This document shows positions 34,100 through 43,882 of a stretch of 64,000 bases of DNA, in pieces. The DNA comes from Dugong dugon (taxonomy: Eukaryota > Chordata > Mammalia > Sirenia > Dugongidae). The notes under the pieces were generated by a model. That model ran no database searches. It worked only from the letters and a program-made list of their open reading frames with translations, and was not told the origin of the DNA. The translations under genes and the position numbers were made by a program. Positions within the stretch are counted from its first letter, which is position 1; each line of letters opens with the position of its first letter. The stretch covers positions 115,997,234 through 116,061,233 of the forward strand of contig CM057462.1 in NCBI GenBank assembly GCA_030035585.1. The letters are read 5' to 3'.

Positions 34100-34740
34100 T
34101 GATGGATGTCTTGAAATTTTTAATAATTTTATCTTTGAACTTTTTTTGTAATTGTTGGAATTGCTTCGTAAGTGAAATTCAACAGAACAATGCAGTTTGG
34201 GTTGGGGCTTGGTGCCATAGCTGGCAGGCAGTCAGTCCATGCTCCTCCACTGCTTCCCACCTCCCGGGAAGGGGTGCTCAGCTGTCTGTGTCCTGGTCTC
34301 CTTCTTCATGCCCAGAACCACTGATACCCTCTATCCAGGTCATAATAGCAAGAGGAGGCCTGTGATCCTCCATCTCCTCCAGCAGGGACATGTGCATGTG
34401 CGCAGGGATGGTCAAGGTTGAGGGCACACTGGGGGGGATCTTGGCATAGGGGGTTGGGGCAGAAGGCACCCCTACCCTGGGCTAGCAGCACCATGGTGTG
34501 TTTGGCAAGTAACAGGTGGGTGCCTCTCATCTACCCTAGAGCCAGGTACTGATATCAAGCTTGTCTCAGTATGGAGATTGCAACCTTTGGGGGTAGCCTG
34601 TCCATGTGCATTGGGGTGACAACCCAGTGAGCAGGGGAGACTGGCTTTCTTGGCCCCAGCCAGGGCCTACATTTTCATTTTGTACTGGGACCTCCAATGA
34701 TATAGCGGGCTCTGGTTAGAAAGATACAAACTTGGGGATA
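34100..34740 (-). other. GC-rich block inside L2, possible processed pseudogene or unknown repeat
   Basis: About 0.6 kb distinctly richer in G and C than either side, and flanked by L2 on both sides. At its left edge the minus strand has an A-rich run (CAAAAAAAGTTC... then TTAAAAATTT near 34110-34147), as a decayed poly(A) tail would look. Minus-strand frames at 34278-34469 (LLEEMEDHRPPLAIMTWIEG) and 34306-34530 overlap in different frames. I recognise no protein. It could be a processed pseudogene or a repeat that I do not know. Confidence 0.35.
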
Positions 34741-34744
34741 TTCT

Positions 34745-35080
34745 GAAAACACATAACCTGGTGGCAGAGTGGTAGCCAAGAAGCCTTCGTAGAGGAATTG
34801 GCATTTAATCTGAGCCTTTGCCTAAGAATCAGTAAGAGTTAATCATGCGTAAATGACGGTACAAAAATAAAGTTTCCGAAAGAGGAAATAATGTGTAAAG
34901 ATGCAGGGTCAAATGAGAGTGCATGGAAGAGTTCCAGGAAGAGAAGTTGAGTGTGACAGGAGCGGAGAATGGAGAATGTGAGGGCAAAGTGGCAAGTTAT
35001 AATCTTTGGTAGAAGATTATACTAAACAATGGAAGGGCAGTGAGAAGGAGCTAGGGCAGTAAGAAAATTAAAAAGGTGTT
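34745..35080 (-). mobile_element. LINE2 remnant, right part
   Basis: 'aagaagccttcgtagaggaa', 'ggcatttaatctgagccttt', 'gtaaagatgcagggtcaaa', 'gtgacaggagcggagaa' are the reverse complement of the L2 3' coding and UTR region. Confidence 0.65.
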
Positions 35081-36070
35081 TTCTCCCAATGTTTGCTACT
35101 CCTGAGATACACCTTAACTACCCTGTAACTATAGAGTCAAATTTTGAACTTTAAGTAAAGGATATTATAGTATTCTCTATAAAATTTCACTTTGCTGGAT
35201 TTAGCTCATCCTTCTCCCATTTAAGACTGTAGATCCTGAATTCTTGCCACCTGTAAATGTGATGAACAGGGGTCCTTCTTCCTCAGATTTGTGTAAGCTG
35301 GATCCCCTGAGGAAAAAGTTTCAAGAAATAAAATGACTTCAAACTTTTCTTGTGCTTCATTGCTACCATCTACTGAGATATACTGTGGTTATTTCACTGC
35401 AAACTCCCCATGGGAGTTGGTGCTATGGAAAAACTATATAAATGGACCCCAAGAGTATACCAAAAAGCCTCTGAGGCCTGAAGGAAAGCACGTTTTTCAG
35501 AATTAGCATGAGGTAGATTTTTTTTTCTTTAGTAAGATTTCTTTTTTATCACATTGACATTTGGTTTATTAGAACTAAGTTTACTAGACCAGCTACTGAA
35601 GAGCTTTTTAACCTAAATCAGTTGCCATTTTATATAGATAAGAAGTGAAATTGCTGAAGAAATACGGCTTTTCCACTCAAAGCTTATTCAAAATAAAATC
35701 ACATCAATTCTTTACCACCAGGAAGCAGCATATTTTACCTCAGCCTTTCAAGGAAAGAGATATGCCCAGCAATAGGTTCAATCTAGGCTGAAAGCTGTAT
35801 TTTTCATCCAAATTGCTGCTTTGTCCTCTCTTTCCTCGATGTCTTTTTTTTGAAAAATGAGAAGGAACATACTTCCAGAATATAATTGAAAAATAATTAG
35901 TAAGGCTTTTATGGATGGATACAGGTAAGAAAAAATATATATATATATACTATATATATATTCTCTCTCTAGATACATATAGAGAATAGTATCCAGTAAG
36001 TGCCACTGGTCTAGTATCAAATAAGTGCTATTAAAAAAAGAGGGAAAGAGAATTAAGTTTTGTGTAACTT
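35081..36070. other. Unassigned AT-rich sequence
   Basis: TA microsatellite at 35932-35960. 'aagaaataaaatgacttcaa' near 35322 is a poly(A)-signal-like word, with no wider LTR structure that I can support. No gene. Confidence 0.4.
35932..35960. repeat. (TA)n microsatellite
   Basis: Two TA runs separated by a C. Confidence 0.9.
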
Positions 36071-36074
36071 TTAC

Positions 36075-36290
36075 CACACACCAGGCAAGTCGGATATAGT
36101 TATTCTAATTTAATATTCATACCAGCCCAATGAGGTTGGTATTATATTCTCAAATTCACATCCAAAAGTAAGTGACCTCCAAAGGGTTCAAGTAACTTGC
36201 TCTTTCACATAATGATTATTAATGGAGCCCAGTCATAAACTCATGTGTTTCTTATTCCAAAACCCTTACCTCTTCTTCTGTTTCATGTTA
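36075..36290 (-). mobile_element. MIR SINE
   Basis: 'cacaccaggcaagtcggata', 'agcccaatgaggttggtatt', 'gttcaagtaacttgctcttt', 'aacccttacctcttcttctg' follow MIR reversed. Confidence 0.6.
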
Positions 36291-36659
36291 ACACACTAAA
36301 AATTAAAGAGAAGAGTTCAGTGATTGAGGAGCAATTTGCAAGAATAAAATCACATTATTTATTTAGTCTAAGTCAATGAAGGAGACTTTAAATCGATTTA
36401 TTTTGCTTTGCTTTAATAATAATTTGCTAGATAGTATTAAATTAGCTGTATCAATATCTTACATTTTAGTTAACTTGTTTGGTGCCAGCTTTACTCACTA
36501 TGCAGAAGTATGGTGAAGGTCACTTAATAATGATGAGATAAACAACTTTCATTTGTTGAAGGCTGGACATGACATTAGGTTCTATATTCGTGATTATCTC
36601 TATTGTGAAAAGCAATAGTACAGTTTGAAAAGAATTCAAGGCAGAAACCTGGGGGAAGG

Positions 36660-36846
36660 AGTACCTGGGAGGTACCAAGAGTTAACGCACTTGGCTACAA
36701 ACTGAAAGGTTAGAGCTCCAAGTCCACCCAGAGGTGCCTTGGAAGAAAGGCCTGGCAATCTGCTTTTAAAAACCTTTTAGAGCACAATTCTACTCTAACA
36801 CACATGGGGTCTCTATGAGTCAAAACCTACCCACGGCAACTGGTAC
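36660..36846 (+). mobile_element. AfroSINE, older form
   Basis: TACCTGGGAGGTACCAAGAG head, CCACCCAGAGGTGCCTTGGA middle, ACATGGGGTCTCTATGAGTC tail, CCACGGCAACTGG end. Confidence 0.9.
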
Positions 36847-37949
36847 CTGAGTGAAGGGGAGGTGGGATTGGGTCTGAAATGGGGAAAGAATTGCAAAAGT
36901 GAACACAGCAGGAGAGGCTCAATGTCAAGCATATCCTCTAAGAGACGGATCAAAAAACGAAAGCATGGTGTGAGCAAAACCAGGTGGAATTTAACATGGA
37001 AAAAAATAAATAAAAGTAAAATTGCAATAACAACAGTACCAGAAGCAAAACCTGTTTAAGTGTGAATGTGCTAAGTCCTGAACTTAGCCTGTGATTCACA
37101 CCAAGCCCAAACTCCCCCTCTCCAACCAAACAGCCCCCACGTGCTATTTATCCACAGCAAATGAGATGCGAAAGCATAGAAAGGAAATCATACAGGGATG
37201 GTGCCATAGCAAAGATTCTGAAATTCAGCACAATGCAAAAAACATTTTATGGCTGCTTACTACTTGCTGTGTTCTGATGATAAAGAGAAGCAATAGGAGG
37301 AAAATCACAGTAGGGAAAGAGACCTGGGAGCTGAAAGGAAGCTTCCTGGGATCAAGCAATATATGTGTTTTCCTGTTATTTGTGTTATATGCTACTACGT
37401 TAAGTTGTTCTTTACCTAGACAGATTTCTTGACAACCTACATGTCAAAGGTACTCTGTAAATGTTGCTAAATGAATCAACAAATAGCATGAATGGGAAGA
37501 AAAAAAGGAGATTCATTTTAGGATAAGGAACAAGAGGAGAATTTACTTTTGCATACATGGGGACTTGGTTCAGGGATCTTTATACTGGCCAAAAGGGAAA
37601 AAAATTCATAAAGGGAGAAGGGTTGCCAATCCCACAAATGTAAATGTTCAAAGATATATGAGATTTGAGGTGGAAGATATATGATCATATGTGTGATTTC
37701 CTCAGTGAGAGGAAATATCAGATGTATGAATATACTACTCTCCATCCTCATCCTTAAGAGAAATTTGAAAAGGAAATATTACCTTGGGTCATGACTTATC
37801 TCCTGCATATAATAAGAATTGTTGGAAGGAGTCTTTAGCTGCATAACTAAAAAAGGGAGAAGGGAATTCGATTGGGGAAAACAAAGCAAAAACTAATATG
37901 TGGACACATTTAATTGCAAACAAAGCCAAGGATACAGGCATGGAGAATG
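36847..37949. other. Unassigned sequence
   Basis: A lysine- and arginine-rich 65-codon frame at 36862-37059 and a 113-codon frame at 37091-37432 have no domain and no upstream gene structure. Nothing else recognised. Confidence 0.4.
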
Positions 37950-38070
37950 TTTAATAACTCCTGGCTGTGTGACATGAGTAGCTTAATAGACTCTTTCTAG
38001 GCCTCAGCAGCCTCATCTGCAAAATTAGAGGATTAAATCAGATGATCTCTAAGGCCATTTCCAACTCGAA
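37950..38070 (+). mobile_element. MIR SINE
   Basis: 'ctcctggctgtgtgacatga', 'ctaggcctcagcagcctcat' then 'ctgcaaaattagaggatta' and 'ctaaggccatttccaactc' follow MIR. Confidence 0.7.
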
Positions 38071-38449
38071 AAATAACATCTATCTAGATAAACAGAGTAG
38101 CAGTCTGGAATGTACTTGAAAGAAAAGGAATCGAATGAGTCAGGTTGACACAATCTATGTAAAAGAATTATTGTTGCGCTATATAAAGGCAAAGATTCTG
38201 CCTTTTTAATAAGACGAATGTAATGACTAAAATTCATTTTCACAAAGGTTGGAAATGAGGCATGTGTATATGGAGGATGAGTAAATTGCTGTTACAATAG
38301 GGATGACTTAAATTATTATATGTGGATGATAAAAAGCGGGCATGTTTTCTGGCCTTTCAAGATGTCAAAGCTTAACTGAACATGTTTCAAAAAATGAAAA
38401 TAGAAGTCTCAAAGCAAAGAATAAATTTACTTCTCTGGTAAAGACTATT
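38071..38449. other. Unassigned sequence
   Basis: Nothing recognised. Confidence 0.4.
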
Positions 38450-38970
38450 AATTGCAGCATCCCAATAGCCATGATTCCCTTCTTCCTTAATAACCAAATC
38501 CCAATTGTATTCAGTTAATAAGTAAAACACTACACTTGTCATCATACCTTCCAGCAAAATGAGATTGTATGACTAAGTCCTGGCCAATGAGATATAAGCA
38601 CAATTTTTTTTTGTGAGGGGAGGCTGCTTAAAGGAAGCCAACTTATTCAAAAAGGTGATGGGAGTAGCATACTCTTATCCTTCTCTACCTCTTCCTGCTA
38701 CCTCAGAAGTGATGGCTGGAGCTACAGTAGCCATCTAAGACTATGAGGTGACTTTTACTAAGGAAGCTTCTTTAAATGGAGTAAGGGAAAAAAAAATAAC
38801 CTAGGTCCTTGATAACATCCTGTTGCTACCACAGTAGCCTTGATAGTTTACCTTCAAACTTCTCTTTTACATGAGAGAGAAATAAACTTCTGTCTTTATT
38901 AAACCACTGTCAGTTCCATTGTTATTTCTCCTTCTGGTTATATGCATTCAAAACCTAATCCAACTAATTT
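38450..38970 (+). repeat. Old dispersed repeat, same unassigned type as 8560 and 13840
   Basis: The clearest of the three copies: 'actaagtcctggccaatgag', 'cagaagtgatggctggagct', 'gccatctaagactatgaggt', and a tail 'gagagaaataaacttctgtc' with an AATAAA-like word, then 'aaaacctaatccaacta'. LTR-like or LINE 3'-end-like; not named. Confidence 0.5.
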
Positions 38971-40141
38971 AGTAACTGGAAGTGAGATGCTTCAAATAAC
39001 AGAAACTACAGTGTGGTACTGGTTTAGTGGCAAAGCTGGGTAGGTGCAGGTTAATGACTCAGCCAACGAAAACTGAAAATCTCATGACGCTTATTATACA
39101 CTAACAAAATCGTATCAGCTGCTATACATTGTGAGGGTGACCATATGCTGACAAAGACTATATATGGTATTAGGAAAATGATAAAATGTCTGCAGAATAT
39201 TGGCATGGGTTGTCAGCAAAATCCTAAAAGAGTTATGGATTCAAGGTAGAACCAGCCAGTCTGAGAGCTGAAATGTAAAGAAACGCATATTTGCTAAGAG
39301 ATACTTTCTTTACTACAACCTACAATCTCAGTCTGATAATTTGAAATCTTTCAGCGTTGAAAAAGCCCTCACACCCCAAATTGAAGCAATTAAAAGAAGT
39401 GTCTGTAAATCCCAGTCTTAGCAACAAATATGGCTGGTGCCTCATCATACAAAAGTTGTGAGCCCACTGGCAAAGACAGTGCATTATTTCAGATATCCAC
39501 AAAGCAACAGGCAGCAAACTAGGAATTAGTTGGATGTGGAAGGCACACAAGTCTATAAACAAAGGGCCAGAGTCATCAAGCTTAAAAATTCCTTTCATCC
39601 AAGATCTTTGACTGTGTTTACTCACACTTGCAAATGACCACAAAGCAAAAATGTGGAAGCCTACCACATTTTTGAGGGGAACAATCCAGAAACAACCCAC
39701 TGGATCCCAAACCCATACTAAAAGGAAGTGGTTTGCTGTATATGCATAGTCCTTAGGAAAGGCATGTTACTGAATATCCACTTCAGATATGGCCACAGAA
39801 ATGGCCACGGAAGATGACAGAGAAGATCCTCCCGGAGGGCACAGCCAGGAACTATCAAGGTAGATGGACAAGGGATTGTTTACCAACGAGCAGAACTGGA
39901 GGCTACCAGATGGACAAACAAAAGAACTCACATCACAGCCAGAGCGTGGAGCCTTCAGTATTTCTGCTCAGCAAGATTTGATGGTTCCTGTGCACCAGAA
40001 AGGTAATTTGTGTTTGTGTATTAAGGCAAGTATCAAGGTAACTGAACCATGAGGAGCCATATTGAGGCCTGACAGAGAGGACCACACATCATCCAGAGAT
40101 ACTGGACTTTGATATACGATACAGTGACTGCAAGGGAGATA
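38971..40141. other. Unassigned sequence left of the composite L1 insertion
   Basis: A 126-codon minus-strand frame (39320-39700) and a 62-codon plus frame (39864-40052) show no domain. I see no repeat family that I can name. Confidence 0.4.
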
Positions 40142-40156
40142 TCAGGGATTTTCCTC
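40142..40156. repeat. Left target-site duplication of the composite L1 insertion
   Basis: TCAGGGATTTTCCTC, followed directly by T(14). The right copy at 50518-50532 reads TCAGGGATTTTCCCC, 14 of 15 identical. On the minus strand the site begins near AAGRGGAAAA, acceptable for the L1 endonuclease. Confidence 0.8.
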
Positions 40157-40170
40157 TTTTTTTTTTTTTT

Positions 40171-40953
40171 AATCAATTTGTAAATTGTGTGATTTATTAA
40201 GACTTTAAAATTTGAGGGAAAATATTATCATTAAGACAGTTTTCTCATAAAATTAGACCATTAATATCACCCTATTTCAGAATAATAATGTGAATTTCTG
40301 CTTCGAGGAAGAACTGACTCGTTTATGGCTGACCGATGCTTCCACTGATGATAACGCAAAAACCCAGATAAAACACAAAAACCATTTGCTTAACAGCATC
40401 AGAAAGCAGCTGAAGTAACAAGAACATGAGAATCTGAAAATTCAGAGAAGAAAGAACTTGGGGGATTAAGTGGATATTTTGCATGTATTTATTTTTGTGT
40501 ATGTTGGAAAATTCTAGGCATGAACAAGATCTGTGACTGTGGTCTTCCTTTAGGCAGAAAACTGCTGCTTGCAGCGAGAGAAACCAAGTGCCACGGCAGT
40601 ATTTTGGTATTAGAGGTCACAAAGTGTCTCAGAAATATGACTGGTCTTTCAGGGCATTTGCTGAATTCTGAAGCTGTCTGGGATGTCATGCTAAAAAGCT
40701 TTGCTGAAAACCTGTCAGAACTGATTTACAATGGAATTATTGGGGACTATCTGTGGTCCCATCCCTCTCAAGGGCTTCTTCGCCCTCGCCTAAAAAAAAA
40801 AAAAAAAAAAAATTCCTAACCCAACAAATAAACGTTGAAAGATTCTAAGTGGTGAAAAGAAAATGGTGGACAGGCTAGAAATCTCAGAAATTAAGAAATG
40901 GTACAGGGGTGAATTCCCTGGATTTTCTTTCTTTCTTTCTTTCTTTCTTTTTT
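40171..40953. other. Unassigned segment with a plus-strand poly(A) run
   Basis: A 99-codon plus frame (40520-40819) ends in a lysine run encoded by A(20) at about 40793-40812. No AATAAA precedes that A run closely. A TTTC repeat lies at 40925-40945, beside the retroviral poly(A) end. I do not recognise the sequence. Confidence 0.4.
40925..40953. repeat. (TTTC)n and T run
   Basis: Five TTTC units then T(11); on the minus strand, a poly(A) run grading into GAAA units after the LTR end. Confidence 0.9.
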
Positions 40954-41615
40954 TTTTTACAGCAAAAAGAAAGTTTTATTCGGCATATAATCAAAACGGC
41001 AAAAGTGGGAAACAGACAACCATGCTGCCAGAGCCATGTCTGCCTGAGTCCAAGGAAATAACACAAAACAGACAAAAGTGGGAAAACATACAAGCATGCT
41101 GTTAGATATATGTCTACCCGAGTCCAAAGAATATTACAGAATAGGCAGGAATGGGAAAACGGACAAGCATGCTGCCACAGCCATGTCTGCCCAAGTCCAA
41201 AGACCATTACAGAATCATCAGTATACACTAACATTACAAATGGGCAAAACCATTGAAAGCTTAGCCTTTTCAGATTGGCTAGAAACTGTGATCCAGCATT
41301 TTGAATTGTCTTTCTTAACAATCATTGGTACAAGTTTCAGTAACAAGAGTCAGGAGGGTCTTCATTGGTCCAACAAATTTCTATTCACTAAATGCTAACA
41401 GAAAAAGAGTAGAAAGTCTTTTGTGTTCTGTTTGATTGGCTTTATGTGAAAGTTTCCCTAAAAGATATTTTCCAAGACTATCTTAGCTATTGTCTTTATA
41501 CCTCAGGGCCTAGTTGATGTGTTCTTATGAGTCCTTGTGAGCCCAGCTCCAGCTGGGTCACATTCTCTATGCTCAAGCGGAGGGAATAATAACTCCAATA
41601 TTATTTCCTAAATCA
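40954..41615 (-). mobile_element. 3' LTR of the retroviral fossil with triple tandem repeat
   Basis: Minus-strand LTR from about TGATTTAGG to the poly(A) end. Three near-tandem units with a period of about 73 bp fill 40990-41215: the word GTCCAA recurs at 41048, 41122 and 41195, and TGGGAAA at about 41006, 41079 and 41152. Repeated U3 units are common enhancers in gammaretroviruses. The left LTR limit is inferred. Confidence 0.65.
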
Positions 41616-42905
41616 TTGCCTCCTTATGATTGGAGATTTGAGGTAACACATCGATGATCAATACCTGGACTTGGTCTAGCTCCTAGATGGTGGCCGTTGA
41701 AGGCTCTTTAAACTCATGGTGCTGGTTTTCCACTGGATACCATCTGGTTCTTCACCAGGATCTTAAGTAAGAGCAATGTTCTCATCGATCACGTTGCTGG
41801 AGTGAGCAGACTCAATGTAGATCAACATTTTAGCCCGAAGCTTTCTTTGCATTTTAGGTGTGTAAGACAATAGAGGATAAATTTTGTTATGTCTAATACT
41901 ATCAGGATGTAGACTAAGAATATTACTATCCCTTGCAATAGTGATTTAGCCCGTGTACTTATTTCTGATGGTAACCAACCAAACAAATCTGCTGTTTGTA
42001 AGAGTGTTACAGTGTGTAACCAAGTAGTTTGCTGTCTAATTCTATGTATACCTTGTTTTACTTCTCCTTTGTTATTTATCCAAATGTAACAAGAGGTATT
42101 TGCTACAGCACAGACTACGCTAATAAAAAAACATAAGGCTGATTTGTTATCTTATGTCACCTTGGTTTATGAGATTAGAGCTCACTGTTAAACGCTTCCA
42201 TCCATCTCATCTGTTATTTGTCCCATAGTGACTGAAAAATTTTCTTAAAGATTTCTCCACTTCAGAAATACCATAAGTAGGAAGTAAAGCTACCAACCAC
42301 ACCCTGAGTGTTGGACCAATAGGTTTTCTTCTGACTTTGATTTTACAATTTTAACATTACCTTTTCAGTATTTACTAGCATTGTTACTATGAATATCTGA
42401 AGATAATCCTAAAGTTCTCAAAGTGTATTGCCCACAAATTCATCAGGAATCCAAACAAGCAGTTTCCCACATAAATTCACTATCAGTTGGAAGGGGACCA
42501 TCTAAATTAGTATAGTTGGATCTACCACACAGAAACATACATCCATAAGGAGCACACAAAGTTTGTCTACCAGAAACAGAAAATATAGAAAAATTTACAT
42601 GTGGCAACAAAGTTTCCATTAGAGAATTCATGATTAGCAAGATAATACAGGATAGATCTCTCCTGTAGGAGGTCTTCAGTAAGTCTGTTTAAAATATACT
42701 AAGTGTTCTTCTCAAGGGCAAGCTGCCCCTCCTTGGTTTACCTATTAACAGTCATGGGTCACTTCCGCAGAAGCAGAAATGGAACCTAAGACAAAACAGA
42801 GTCTGAGCCATGAGGTCAATCTCCTGAGAATCTGGTTTCTTTAAGATAGATAATTTTTCTGCCTCGTAAGAGGGTGACAGTTTGATTACAAACATTAGAC
42901 AGGTA
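40954..42905 (-). mobile_element. Endogenous retrovirus fossil: env end plus 3' LTR
   Basis: On the minus strand, the end of a surface subunit (a TLCAPYGCMFLCG-type motif) is followed by a transmembrane subunit with a cysteine loop, a tryptophan-bearing heptad region and a hydrophobic anchor. An LTR of about 0.66 kb follows (to 40954) and ends AATAAAACTTTC then an A run. The env type resembles gammaretrovirus-like (class I) elements. Gag, pol and the 5' LTR are absent. It is broken at several points. The A run straight after the poly(A) signal suggests that this end was made from a polyadenylated RNA. Confidence 0.8.
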
Positions 42906-42907
42906 TT

Positions 42908-43882
42908 TCATTATTTATTTATATTTTAATTTTTTCCCATACAAAAATTTATATATACATTGTTAGGTGACTCTAATTGCTCGCCCTGTACTATGACAGC
43001 ACACTCCTCCTTTCCACCTCTGATTCTGCACGTCCATTCAACCACCTCCTAACCATCTCTGCCTTCCCATCTCGCCTCTGGACAGAAGCTGCCTGTTTAG
43101 TCTCTTGTTTCTACTTGAGCTAGGAGGCACACTCCTCATGAGTATCACTTTACGTCCCACAGGCCAATCCAATTCCTGTCTGAAGAGTTGGCCTTGGAAT
43201 TTGTTTTAGTTCTGGGCTGATAGTGAATCCAGGGGCCATGCTTTCCAGGCTTCCTCCAGTCTCAGTCAGACCATTAAGTCTGGTCTTCTTACTAGAATTT
43301 GAGTTCTGCACCCCACCTTTCTCCTGCTCCATCCAGGACTCTCTGCTGTGCATCCTGTCAGGGTGGTCATTGGTGGTAGCCAGGCACCATCTAGTTCTTC
43401 TGGTCTCAGACTGATGAAGTCTCTGGTTTATTTGGCCCTTTCTGTCTCTTGGGCTACTACTCTTCTTGTGTCTTTGATGTTCTTCATTCTCCTTTACTCC
43501 AGGTGGTAGGGACCAATTGATGCATCTTAGATGGCCGCTTGCAAGCTTTTAAGACCCCAGGCACCGCTCACCAAAATAGGATGCAGAACATTTTCTTAAT
43601 AAGCTTTGTTATGCCAATTGACCTAAATGTCCCCTGAAAGCATGGTCCCCAGACCCTTACCCCTGCTACTCTGTCCCTCAAAGTGTTTGATTGTATTCAG
43701 GAAACTTCTTAGCTTTGGTTTAGTTCAGTTGTGCTCACTTACCCTGTAGTGTGTGCTGTCCTTCCCTTCGCCTAAGATAATTCTTATCTACTATCTAGTC
43801 AGTAAATAACCCTCTCCCTCCCTCCCCACCCTGGTACCCACCAAAAATGTTTTCTTCTGTGTTTAATCCTTTTCTTGAGTTC
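42908..43882 (-). other. L1 copy B 3' UTR
   Basis: Colinear with 6526-7508 of copy A, including the stretch around 43150-43353 whose open frame mirrors 7081-7263 of copy A. The mirrored frame reflects shared DNA, not a gene. Confidence 0.85.

Larger units (their letters stand above)
40157..42907 (-). mobile_element. Putative 3' transduction carried by L1 copy B
   Basis: A 2.75 kb segment between the 3' tail of L1 copy B and the outer target duplication. On the minus (L1 sense) strand it ends with AATAAA (40198-40193), about 22 bases further on a pure A(14) tail (40170-40157), then the target duplication. That is what an L1 transcript reading through into its source flank leaves. The segment holds an endogenous-retrovirus env-LTR fossil (40954-42905) and 0.78 kb of unassigned DNA (40171-40953). 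The alternative is several separate nested insertions. Confidence 0.65.

Noticed and set aside
39320-39700. 126-codon minus-strand frame
   Set aside because: No domain, no partner exons, and no codon pattern that stands out.
40917-40930. GGATTTTCTTTC beside the TTTC run as the target duplication of the L1 plus retroviral block
   Set aside because: It matches the right flank over only about 8 bases, against 14 of 15 for the copy at 40142, which also has a clean A tail and AATAAA in the right place. Kept in mind as a weaker alternative.
41078-41398. 106-codon plus frame over the retroviral LTR
   Set aside because: It is antisense to the LTR and repeats with the 73 bp units; not a gene.
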